Shown: in pieces, positions 25,072 to 32,333 of the stretch
Layout: each line of letters opens with the position of its first letter
How positions within the stretch are numbered: position 1 is the first letter of the stretch
Source of the DNA: Labilithrix luteola
GTDB lineage: Bacteria; Myxococcota_A; Polyangia; Polyangiales; Polyangiaceae
DNA: 64,000 bases
Direction: 5' to 3'
Assembly: GCF_001263205.1 (NCBI RefSeq)
Contig: NZ_CP012333.1
Span: 2,666,001 to 2,730,000, forward strand
Translations under genes and position numbers: made by a program
Notes under the pieces: model-generated
What the model was told of the DNA's origin: nothing
Seen by the model: only the letters and a program-made list of their open reading frames with translations
The model's database searches: none

Positions 25072-25371
25072 TCAGTTCTGATCGACCTTGAACTCGAGCC
25101 AATCGCTCCACTCGAACTCGGTCTTGAATTTGTATGCGCGGACCTTCACGCGCCAGAAGGAGATCGTCGGCTTGCCAAGCACCTTCTTCGTCGACACCTT
25201 CGGAGTGACTTTGAAGTCGATCGCGGCCGTGCCCGAGCAACCGTTCTTGCCGGTGACGCTCGCGTGGTACGAGCCCTCGGCGAGCGTGCCGAAGTGCGTG
25301 CCGTTGTAGAGCGTCGCGCCGGAATCGAGCTTCATCGGCAAGACCGGGAAGGTCTGGTTCGAGCGGAGCAT
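25072..25371 (-). CDS. Short hypothetical protein
   Basis: A 99-residue protein with beta-strand-rich, Lys-rich composition (STKKVLGKPTISFWRVKVRA) and no recognisable domain. It lacks a signal peptide and has no obvious ribosome-binding site, so it could be the 3' piece of a larger secreted protein or a chance frame. Codon use is normal for the window. It ends 14 bases from the convergent TPR gene. Confidence 0.4.
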   Translation of the reverse strand: MLRSNQTFPVLPMKLDSGATLYNGTHFGTLAEGSYHASVTGKNGCSGTAAIDFKVTPKVSTKKVLGKPTISFWRVKVRAYKFKTEFEWSDWLEFKVDQN

Positions 25372-25554
25372 GTCCGTTCGATTGCCCTCAACTGGGTGAC
25401 CAACCCATACGAGGGATGATCGAGGGCGACGCGCCCTGACCCGACGTGACGAGACGCGAGCCCGGCCGTGCCTCCATGGATCGTTTGCAATCAGGTAAAA
25501 TCACGGTCTTTCCTATTTCGAGGCGCCGGCGCGCACGGCACACTCTCGGCCTTC

Positions 25555-26172
25555 ATGCTGACCCTCTATTACGCCCCCGGTGGTTGCTCGATCTCCCCTC
25601 ACATCGCTCTCCGCGAGGCGAAGCTTCCGTTCCAATTGCAGAGGGTCGACTTCATGCGCGGCAAGAAGCTCGACGACGGCACCGACTTCGTGACGGTCAA
25701 CCCGAAGGGCTACATTCCGGCGCTCGCCCTCGAGAACGGGCAGCTCCTCACCGAGACCGCGGTGATGGTCCAGTACATCGCCGATCTCCGCCCGGAGTCC
25801 AAGCTCGCCCCGGCGCCCGGCACGTTCGAGCGCGTTCGCCTGCAGGAGTGGCTCAACTTCATCGCCACCGAGCTCCACAAAGGCCTGACCCCGTTCTACT
25901 CGCCCGACGCGAGCGAGCAGTACAAGACCAAGATGCGCGAGCGCTTCGAGCTCCGCCTGGGCGTTGTCGGCAACGCGGTCGAAGCGCAGCCCTACCTCAT
26001 GGGCGAGCAGTTCACTGTCGCCGACGGCTATGCATTCTACACGCTTCGCGCGTGGCAGACGTTCGTGAAGGGCGAGCTCAAAGGAGCGCTCGTCCCCTAC
26101 TACGCACGCCTTCTCGAGCGCCCGTCCATCCAGGCGGCGCTCGAGGCCGAAGGCTTCACGAAGGACGCCTGA
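25555..26172 (+). CDS. Glutathione S-transferase, bacterial beta-like
   Basis: A 205-residue cytoplasmic protein. MLTLYYAPGGCSISPHIAL is the thioredoxin-fold start of beta-class GSTs, with the active-site Cys10/Ser region. GYIPALALENGQLLTETAVMVQYIAD carries the cis-Pro and the glutathione-binding Glu-Thr. The all-helical C-terminal domain (about 85-205) is complete. ATG 25555 begins exactly at the first strand, although the frame is open further upstream. It conjugates glutathione to electrophiles, with an unknown natural substrate. Confidence 0.92.
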   Translation: MLTLYYAPGGCSISPHIALREAKLPFQLQRVDFMRGKKLDDGTDFVTVNPKGYIPALALENGQLLTETAVMVQYIADLRPESKLAPAPGTFERVRLQEWLNFIATELHKGLTPFYSPDASEQYKTKMRERFELRLGVVGNAVEAQPYLMGEQFTVADGYAFYTLRAWQTFVKGELKGALVPYYARLLERPSIQAALEAEGFTKDA

Positions 26173-26202
26173 TCCGCGCGGACCGACGCGGGAGCGCGTG
26201 CG

Positions 26203-26838
26203 TCAGAGCGTGATTCGATAGAGGCGTTCCGTCGGCACCAAGCCGGCCTGGGCGAAACGATGTTCGTTCGCCGCCGCCTCTTCGAGGAGCTCGACCTGCG
26301 CGCCCGCATAGAGCGACCGGACCTCCTTCTCGTCCACCGAGAAGGGAGGCCCCGGCATGCGCTCTTGCGGATACTCGAAGGCGACGAGCATGCCGAGCGC
26401 GCCTTGCGGCAAGAGCGAGCGCACGTGCGCGACGTACTTCTTGCGCAGCTCCGCAGGCAGCGCGACGAGCGCCGCGCGGTCATAGAGGGCGTCGACCGCC
26501 CCCACGTCTTCACGCGTGACGGAGAAGACGTCGCCAGCGAAGATCGTGATGCCCTGCGCCTCGTAGACCGTCGCGTGATCGGTCTTGCGAACGCTCGGCT
26601 CGATCGAGTGCTCCTGGAAGAACGCCCGAACGGCATCTTCGACGAGCTCGATCCCGCAAACCTCGTGTCCGCGCGACGCGAGGTAGGCCATGTCCTCGGA
26701 CTTGCCGCAGAGCGGAACGAGAATGCGGCTCTTGCCGGCGAACGCGTCCGCATGACGGGCGAACAGGGCATTGGCATGCCCTTCATGGAATCCGATACGT
26801 CCTTCAGCCCAGCGTGCCTTCCAGAAATCCGGGTCCAT
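26203..26838 (-). CDS. tpm: Thiopurine S-methyltransferase-family methyltransferase
   Basis: From ATG 26838 the protein is 211 residues, the size of bacterial TPMTs. FWKARWAEGRIGFHEGHAN is the family N-terminus. ILVPLCGKSEDMAYLASRGHEVCGIEL is the SAM-binding motif I. VDALYDRAALVALPAELRKKYV is the motif after the catalytic strand. Bacterial members methylate thiopurines and also tellurite or selenite (family knowledge). It starts 12 bases past the stop of the TetR gene upstream on the same strand, so co-transcription is possible. Confidence 0.88.
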   Translation of the reverse strand: MDPDFWKARWAEGRIGFHEGHANALFARHADAFAGKSRILVPLCGKSEDMAYLASRGHEVCGIELVEDAVRAFFQEHSIEPSVRKTDHATVYEAQGITIFAGDVFSVTREDVGAVDALYDRAALVALPAELRKKYVAHVRSLLPQGALGMLVAFEYPQERMPGPPFSVDEKEVRSLYAGAQVELLEEAAANEHRFAQAGLVPTERLYRITL

Positions 26839-26849
26839 CGTGACGCAGC

Positions 26850-27455
26850 CTACACCGCGCGCAAGGCTTCGCGGGAGATCACTTCGGCGAGCTTTTGCGC
26901 GAGCGCCGAGGTCAGCGGTGTTCGACTCGTGAGAAGCCGATACCAGAGTACGCCGAACGCGAGGTCGATGCAGAGCTCGACGTCGCACCGAGGCCGGAGC
27001 TCACCGCGTGACTTTGCACGATGGAAGAGCTCGCGCAGTGCCGCGCGACGCGGCTCGATGAGCTCATCCTGGAGCTGCTGCAGGAACGGCGGATCGAGCT
27101 GCGCCTCGGCCATCAGGCCACGGAGGATCGGCAGCACGGCAGGTTGGCTCCCCGTCAGCTCGAACGTCGCCGACAGGAATTGAACGAGGTCACGCCGAAG
27201 CGAGCCCGTGTCCGGGTTCGGAATCTTCTCCGTCGCCAACGCACGAAGGACTTCGAGCGTCATCGCTCCGCGCGACGGCCACCATCGATAGAGCGTCTGC
27301 TTGCCGACTCCGGCCTCGGCGGCAATCCCATCCATCGTGAGCGCGCCGTACCCACTCGCTTCGACGATGCCGAGTACGGCGGCGTGGATGGCCTGACGCG
27401 ATTGTTCGCTGCGGGGTCGCCCGGGCCGAGTGGCTCGTTTGCCGGTTTCGCTCAC
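26850..27455 (-). CDS. TetR-family transcriptional repressor
   Basis: From GTG 27455 (AGAAGG just upstream) the protein is 201 residues. The N-terminal helix-turn-helix (ALTMDGIAAEAGVGKQTLYRWWPSRGAM) is typical of TetR. The C-terminal ligand-binding region has no recognisable class motif. A TTG at 27491 in frame would extend it but lies against the operator, so GTG is preferred. It diverges from the SDR gene at 27553, with two operator-like sites between them, and probably represses that gene and itself. Confidence 0.9.
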   Translation of the reverse strand: MSETGKRATRPGRPRSEQSRQAIHAAVLGIVEASGYGALTMDGIAAEAGVGKQTLYRWWPSRGAMTLEVLRALATEKIPNPDTGSLRRDLVQFLSATFELTGSQPAVLPILRGLMAEAQLDPPFLQQLQDELIEPRRAALRELFHRAKSRGELRPRCDVELCIDLAFGVLWYRLLTSRTPLTSALAQKLAEVISREALRAV

Positions 27456-27484
27456 GTCCTTCTGGGTAAAGCCAAGAGGGCGCC

Positions 27485-27528
27485 TTGACAAGACGAACCG
27501 TCTCGTTATGTTTCGAGACGAATCGTTC
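27485..27528 (+). promoter_or_regulatory. Promoter overlapped by two TetR-type operators
   Basis: TTGACA (27485-27490) and TATGTT (27507-27512) are spaced by 16 bases. The spacer holds AGACG-AAC-CGTCT (27491-27503), a perfect palindrome. A second copy, AGACG-AAT-CGTTC (27516-27528), follows the -10. The half sites also form CGTCTCG/CGAGACG (27499-27505, 27514-27520). A repressor bound here would block RNA polymerase at the SDR promoter. That the adjacent TetR protein binds here is inferred from position. Confidence 0.65.
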
Positions 27529-27552
27529 CGATATTAAGGAACACCAGGAGAC

Positions 27553-28299
27553 ATGGTCATGACGACGAAGACAGCTGCTTTGGGAAGCGTGCGTGGTTCG
27601 AAGGTTGCGGTCGTCGGAGGAACGTCGGGCATCGGCGAAGCGACGGCCGCCCTGTTCGCGGCGGAAGGCGCGGAGGTCGTCATCGGCGGGCGCGACGAGG
27701 CACGCGCGAAGGCCGCGGCCGCGCGCATCGGAAACGTGAAGAGCGCCGTCATCGACGGCACCGACGCCGCCAGCGCTCACCGCTTCTTCGAGACCATCGG
27801 CGAGATCGATCACCTCGTCCTCGCGCTCAGCGGCGGCAAGGGTGCCGGCCCCATCGCCACGCTCGCACTCGACGATCTGCGGAGTGGCTTCGAGGCCAAG
27901 CTCTTCGCTCACCTCACCACGCTGAAGGCGGCGCTGCCCCGCGTGCGCGCGTCGATCACCCTCGTGAGCGCCGTCTCGGCGAGGCTCGCTTACGCCGGAA
28001 CGTCGGGCCTCGCGGCGATCAACGGCGCGATCGAAGCCATGGTGCGACCGCTCGCGAGCGAGCTCGCACCCCTGCGCGTGAACGCGGTTTCGCCCGGCGT
28101 CATCGACACGCCGTGGTGGGACGCGATGCCGAAAGATCAGAAGGACGGCTACTTCGCCCAGGCCGCCAAGGGCTTGCCGATGGCGCGCGTCGGCCGCCCC
28201 GAAGACGTCGCCCAGGCGATCGTCATGGTGGCGGCCAACGGCTTCATGACCGGCTCGGTCGTCGAAGTGGCGGGAGGCGCTCAGCTCGCAAGAAGCTGA
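27553..28299 (+). CDS. Short-chain dehydrogenase-like protein lacking the YxxxK dyad
   Basis: A 248-residue Rossmann protein with a clear cofactor motif GGTSGIGEATA (about 22-32), VIGGRDEA (NADP-type Arg) and ITLVSAVSA as the usual Ser strand. At the expected YxxxK position the sequence reads GLAAINGAIEAM, so Tyr and Lys are replaced by Leu and Asn. ISPGVIDTPWW and VARVGRPEDVAQAIVM-like elements keep the SDR fold. It may be a non-catalytic or differently catalytic SDR. It is controlled by the divergent TetR gene. Confidence 0.85.
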   Translation: MVMTTKTAALGSVRGSKVAVVGGTSGIGEATAALFAAEGAEVVIGGRDEARAKAAAARIGNVKSAVIDGTDAASAHRFFETIGEIDHLVLALSGGKGAGPIATLALDDLRSGFEAKLFAHLTTLKAALPRVRASITLVSAVSARLAYAGTSGLAAINGAIEAMVRPLASELAPLRVNAVSPGVIDTPWWDAMPKDQKDGYFAQAAKGLPMARVGRPEDVAQAIVMVAANGFMTGSVVEVAGGAQLARS

Positions 28300-28304
28300 A
28301 CGCC

Positions 28305-28410
28305 GTTCGTGCTCTTCGATCACGAACAGCGCTTAGCCCGCTCTCGTGGGGACCTTCCGGTCCCCCTCGAAACCTTCCGGTTTCGAGCCTCCCCCCGAAC
28401 GCCTTCGGCG
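28305..28410. terminator. Cluster of four successive hairpins between convergent genes
   Basis: Four perfect stems lie within 106 bases: GTTCGTG/CACGAAC (28305-28327), GGGGACC/GGTCCCC (28348-28365), CTCGAAACC/GGTTTCGAG (28366-28387) and CGCC/GGCG (28400-28410). The second and third are adjacent and share a TTCC loop. They lie between the convergent SDR genes and can act on both strands. The rest of the gap to 28493 shows no coding signal. Confidence 0.65.
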
Positions 28411-28493
28411 CGTCATGCTTCGCACGACCTTGGGATGTCCTTCGCCCTACCTCTTTTGATTGCAGCAAATCGCGCTTGGTCTACGCGCGCGCG

Positions 28494-29366
28494 TCACGAC
28501 TTGACGATGGCGTCCCAGTTGTCGGCGATCTCCTGGGCCGTCCACACACCGCTCGCCTCGTCCTTGAACTTGCCCGGGGTCTCGATGATCTTGAAGGCAT
28601 AGAGGCGAGCGCCCGCGACCGCGAGAACGTGCCCCGTGCGGTCGCCACAGAGATCGCTGGCGAGGAAGAGCGCGGCGGGTGAGATGTGCTCGGGCGTCAT
28701 GGTGTCGACGCCGTGGAACATCGGGAGATCTTCGGTCATGCGCGTCTTCGCGATCGGGGCGAGCGCGTTGACCGTGATGCGGTGTTTCTGGAGCTCGATC
28801 GACATGGTGCGCGTGAGGCCGTAGATGCCGGCCTTCGCGGCGGCGTAGTTCGCCTGCCCGAAGTTGCCCATCATGCCGCTCACGCTCGTCGTGTTGACGA
28901 TGCGCGCGCCTTTGCGCTCGTTCGGATCGCCCGCCGAGTTCTGCGCGATCGCTTGCTTCACGAAGGCCTGAGAGACGAGGAAGGTCCCCTTCAAGTGGAC
29001 GGCGATGACCGAGTCCCACATGGCCTCGTCCATCTTCGTGAACGACTTGTCGCGGAGGATGCCGGCGTTGTTGACCAGGATGTCGACGCGACCGAACGTG
29101 TCGACCGCCTTCTTGATCAGCGCGTCGGCGCCTTCGGCGGTTGCCACCGAATCGTGACTTGCCACGGCTTTGCCACCGGCTTGCGTGAGCTCACGCACGA
29201 CGGCATCCGCCGCGCTCGTGTCACCTGCAGCCGAACCGTCACGCGCGCCCCCGACGTCGTTGACCACGACACTCGCGCCTTCTTTCGCGAAGAGAAGCGC
29301 ATGCGCGCGGCCGATGCCGTTGCCGGCACCCGTGATGATCGCAACCTTTCCATCGAGTAGGCCCAT
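28494..29366 (-). CDS. (3R)-hydroxyacyl-CoA dehydrogenase-type SDR (MFE-2-like)
   Basis: A 290-residue SDR. TGAGNGIGRAHALLF is the NAD site, the catalytic Ser is in NTTSVSG, and the YxxxK dyad is in YAAAKAG. The sequence VVVNDVGGARDG, NNAGILRDKSF and GNFGQANYAAAKAG closely follows the dehydrogenase part of peroxisomal multifunctional enzyme type 2 (from memory, not searched). It should oxidise (3R)-hydroxyacyl-CoA in beta-oxidation. It is close to an SCP-2 gene and a CaiB/AMACR gene on the other strand, which fits that role. Confidence 0.88.
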   Translation of the reverse strand: MGLLDGKVAIITGAGNGIGRAHALLFAKEGASVVVNDVGGARDGSAAGDTSAADAVVRELTQAGGKAVASHDSVATAEGADALIKKAVDTFGRVDILVNNAGILRDKSFTKMDEAMWDSVIAVHLKGTFLVSQAFVKQAIAQNSAGDPNERKGARIVNTTSVSGMMGNFGQANYAAAKAGIYGLTRTMSIELQKHRITVNALAPIAKTRMTEDLPMFHGVDTMTPEHISPAALFLASDLCGDRTGHVLAVAGARLYAFKIIETPGKFKDEASGVWTAQEIADNWDAIVKS

Positions 29367-29434
29367 AGGACTTCATCGCTAGGCAATTGTCGGCCCGCCC
29401 GCAAGCACTCTGCGCTAATCTCACACCTCGTGCG

Positions 29435-30565
29435 ATGAAGGACCCGTTCAAGACCGGAAAGATTCCTGCGGTCCCGTTCGGCCCGCCCGGAGCGGGTGGC
29501 GCGGCCGGAGCAGGCGGGTCGTCGCCCTCGCCGTCGCCGTCGTCGCCTTCGCTGCCCGGGTCGCAAGAAGCGACGATGGCCTCCTCCAACGGCCCCACCT
29601 CGAGTCGCGGAGTTCCCCTCGCGCCGCCGTCGTCGACCGACAACTCCTGGCACAACGGCGAGCTCGCCGCCGAGCGCACGACCGATCCGGTCATCACGAT
29701 CCCCAACGCCGGGACCAAAGACCGCGCAACGCTCACCATCTTGAGCGGCATCAACGCCGGCCAGGTCTTCGCACTCGACGGCACCGACCACATCCTCGGT
29801 CGAGGCACCGAAGCCGATCTGTGGATCGAAGACAGCGGTGTGAGCCGTCGCCACGCACGCATCACGTGCGCCGCCGACGGTCGCTACCACGTCGAAGATC
29901 TCGGCTCCACGAACGGTACATTCGTCGGCGATCGGCGCATCGAGCTGAGCGAGCTCGAAGCAGGTGATCGCCTTCAGCTCGGGCCGAACGTCATCATGCG
30001 TTTCGCCATCACCGACGACGCCGAAGAGCAGCTCCAGCGCCGTCTCTACGAGTCGTCCACGCGAGACGCCCTCACGCGCGTCTACAACCGGAAGTACTTC
30101 GGCGAACGGCTTACCGCCGAGGTCGCCTATTCGCGGCGCCATCGGGTCAAGCTCGCGGTTCTCCTGCTCGACCTCGACGACTTCAAACGCACGAACGACA
30201 CCTACGGCCACCTCGCGGGCGACATGGTGCTCCGCCTCGTGAGCGCGCAGATGCAGCGGCTCATTCGCGTCGAAGACCTCCTGGCGCGCTACGGCGGCGA
30301 AGAGTTCGTCATCATCGCGCGATCGACCGGCAAGCTCGAGGCGGTGCAGCTCGCCGAGCGCATTAGGAACTCGATTAGCCAGCTCGAGATCCCCGTGAGC
30401 GACACGTCGATCAAGGTGACGATCAGCGTCGGCGTCGCTGCCTTGCCGGACGTGGCGCCGAACGGTGGTCCCCAAGAGCTCATCGCCCTCGCCGACGCGC
30501 GCCTTTACCGTGCCAAGAACGATGGCAAGAACCGCGTCTGCGCCGACGAACCGCTTAATCCCTGA
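29435..30565 (+). CDS. FHA-GGDEF diguanylate cyclase
   Basis: A 376-residue protein. A Pro/Gly/Ser-rich leader (1-75) precedes an FHA domain (about 95-170: GRGTEADLWIEDSGVSRRHARI, split as GRGTEADLWI and SRRHARI, then GSTNGTFVG), which reads phosphothreonine. The GGDEF domain follows, with the active-site GGEEF (about 287-291) and an intact inhibitory I-site RVED five residues before it. It should make c-di-GMP from GTP with product feedback, gated by a Ser/Thr-kinase signal. ATG 29435 is favoured over an upstream TTG (29387). It diverges from the MFE-2-like gene. Confidence 0.93.
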   Translation: MKDPFKTGKIPAVPFGPPGAGGAAGAGGSSPSPSPSSPSLPGSQEATMASSNGPTSSRGVPLAPPSSTDNSWHNGELAAERTTDPVITIPNAGTKDRATLTILSGINAGQVFALDGTDHILGRGTEADLWIEDSGVSRRHARITCAADGRYHVEDLGSTNGTFVGDRRIELSELEAGDRLQLGPNVIMRFAITDDAEEQLQRRLYESSTRDALTRVYNRKYFGERLTAEVAYSRRHRVKLAVLLLDLDDFKRTNDTYGHLAGDMVLRLVSAQMQRLIRVEDLLARYGGEEFVIIARSTGKLEAVQLAERIRNSISQLEIPVSDTSIKVTISVGVAALPDVAPNGGPQELIALADARLYRAKNDGKNRVCADEPLNP

Positions 30566-30754
30566 AGTACCCGAACCGATACCGGCGAGACACGCGAGAC
30601 ACGAAAAGGCGCACCCAAGGCGCACCCAAGACTGGCGAGTCGACCTGCGGCGCTCAGGCGAGCGACATCATGAACGTCTTGACGAGCCTTGACGCGACCT
30701 TACGCACTTGATAGCTCGCTGAATCGCGATTCACTTTTTCCCAGGAGGACTCCG

Positions 30755-31084
30755 ATGGCCGTGGACATCAAGAAGTTGTTCAACGAAGAGCTCCCCGCAG
30801 CGCTCCAGAAGAACGCCGAGGACGCGAAGACCATCGGCGCCAAGTACCAGATGAACATCACCGGAGAAGGTGAGTGGTTCATCGACGTGTCGTCGACGGG
30901 TCCCGTCTGCAAGGCAGGCTCGGAGCCGGCGGACTGCACGATCACGATCGCGGCCGAGGACTTCCAGAAGCTCGTCGAGAACCCCCAGGCGAACGGCATG
31001 CAGCTGTTCTTCGCGGGCAAGCTCAAGGTCGCGGGCAACCAGATGCTCGCGATGAAGCTCCAGAAGCTCTTCTCGTACAAGTGA
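30755..31084 (+). CDS. SCP-2 sterol-carrier-like protein
   Basis: A 109-residue soluble protein with the SCP-2 fold pattern: an N-terminal helix (KKLFNEELPAAL), a strand GEGEWFIDVSS, CTITIAAEDFQKLVEN, and MQLFFAGKLKVAGNQMLAMKLQKLF at the C-terminus. SCP-2 proteins bind acyl-CoA, sterols or phospholipids and hand lipids to beta-oxidation enzymes. ATG 30755 has AGGAGG 6 bases upstream (30743-30748). The CaiB/AMACR gene begins 34 bases later, likely in the same transcript. Confidence 0.88.
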   Translation: MAVDIKKLFNEELPAALQKNAEDAKTIGAKYQMNITGEGEWFIDVSSTGPVCKAGSEPADCTITIAAEDFQKLVENPQANGMQLFFAGKLKVAGNQMLAMKLQKLFSYK

Positions 31085-31118
31085 GGCGGGAGACGGGGGG
31101 GCGGGGCCGGTCGAGACC

Positions 31119-32291
31119 ATGCAGCCTCTAAAGGGCATCAAGGTTCTCGATCTCTCGCGACTCCTGCCCGGCCCCCTCGCCTCGCTCGTCCTCGCGGACC
31201 TGGGCGCAGAGGTCGACAAGATCGAAGACACCAGCGGCGGCGATTACCTTCGGGTGATGCCGCCGCAGGTGCATGGGGGGCAGGCGGAGCCCACGTCGTC
31301 AGCCTTCCTCGCGCTGAACCGCAACAAGCGGAGCGCGATCATCGACCTGAAAAATCCCGCCGGGAAAGAGGCGCTGCTTCGACTCGTGCGACGCTACGAC
31401 GTCGTTCTCGAGCAGTTCCGCCCCGGCGTTCTCGCGAAGCTCGGTCTCTCGCACGACACGCTGCGCGCCGAGAATCCGCGACTCGTCGTGTGCGCGCTCA
31501 CCGGCTACGGCCAAGACGGGCCCCTCGCCCAGCGCGCCGGTCACGACCTCAACTACCTCGCGCGCGGCGGCGTGCTCGGCTTCCAAGGCCCGGCCGACGG
31601 GCCGCCCACCGTACCGGGCTTCCAGCTCGCCGACGTGAGCGGTGGTCTCTACGCGGTCATTGGGATCATGGGCGCATTGATGGAGCGCGCCCGAACGGGG
31701 CAAGGCAGCGTCGTCGACGTGGCGATGATCGAGACCGCCATGCCTTTCGCCATCGCCGGCTTCGGGATGCTCTTCGGGGGCCACACGACCGATCGCGGGA
31801 ACGAGCCGCTCGGGGGTGGACTCGCGCCCTACGCCACGTACACCACGAAAGACGGGCGGGCGATGTCGCTTGCCTCGCTCGAGCCGAAGTTCTGGCTCAC
31901 GTTCTGCGCTGGCGTCGGGATCGAAGCCGATATGTCCGATCTCGCGCCCGGTCCTCATCAGGCCGTCCTCAAAGAGAAGCTCCGCGGCATCTTCGCCGAG
32001 CGCACGCGCGACGAATGGGTGCAGTTTGCAAGCACCCGCGATTGCTGCCTCGAGCCCGTCCTCTCGCCGGAGGAAGCCCGGGCCGACGCGCATCTCGCCG
32101 CACGGAAGATGTTCTTCGACATGCCCTCGCCGTGGGGCACGATCGCCCAGATGCGGACGCCGCTGACGCCTGCGGATCGCGTCCACGCGCCACCGCCCCA
32201 ACGCGGCGAGCACACCGATGCGATCTTGCGCGAAGCCGGTTACGACGACGCGGCGGTCGCCGCGCTGCGGGCAAGCGGCGCGATCAAGTAG
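31119..32291 (+). CDS. CaiB/BaiF CoA-transferase family, AMACR-like
   Basis: A 390-residue family III CoA transferase/racemase. KVLDLSRLLPGPLASLVLADLGAEVDKIE opens the family, followed by LNRNKRSAIIDLKNPAG and YDVVLEQFRPGVLAKLGL. The catalytic Asp lies in GHDLNYLARGGVL. AMACR-type members epimerise 2-methylacyl-CoA so that branched fatty acids can enter beta-oxidation. CoA-transferase activity is the alternative. The SCP-2 gene directly upstream and the MFE-2-like SDR nearby favour the branched-chain role (inference). Confidence 0.85.
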   Translation: MQPLKGIKVLDLSRLLPGPLASLVLADLGAEVDKIEDTSGGDYLRVMPPQVHGGQAEPTSSAFLALNRNKRSAIIDLKNPAGKEALLRLVRRYDVVLEQFRPGVLAKLGLSHDTLRAENPRLVVCALTGYGQDGPLAQRAGHDLNYLARGGVLGFQGPADGPPTVPGFQLADVSGGLYAVIGIMGALMERARTGQGSVVDVAMIETAMPFAIAGFGMLFGGHTTDRGNEPLGGGLAPYATYTTKDGRAMSLASLEPKFWLTFCAGVGIEADMSDLAPGPHQAVLKEKLRGIFAERTRDEWVQFASTRDCCLEPVLSPEEARADAHLAARKMFFDMPSPWGTIAQMRTPLTPADRVHAPPPQRGEHTDAILREAGYDDAAVAALRASGAIK

Positions 32292-32333
32292 CCGCACGCG
32301 CGCGCCTGGCGTGGGATTCGCAGCACGTCACGC

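Noticed and set aside
30606..30627. Two direct copies of an 11-base unit AAGGCGCACCC
   Set aside because: Short, only two copies, no conserved context; chance is likely in this composition.
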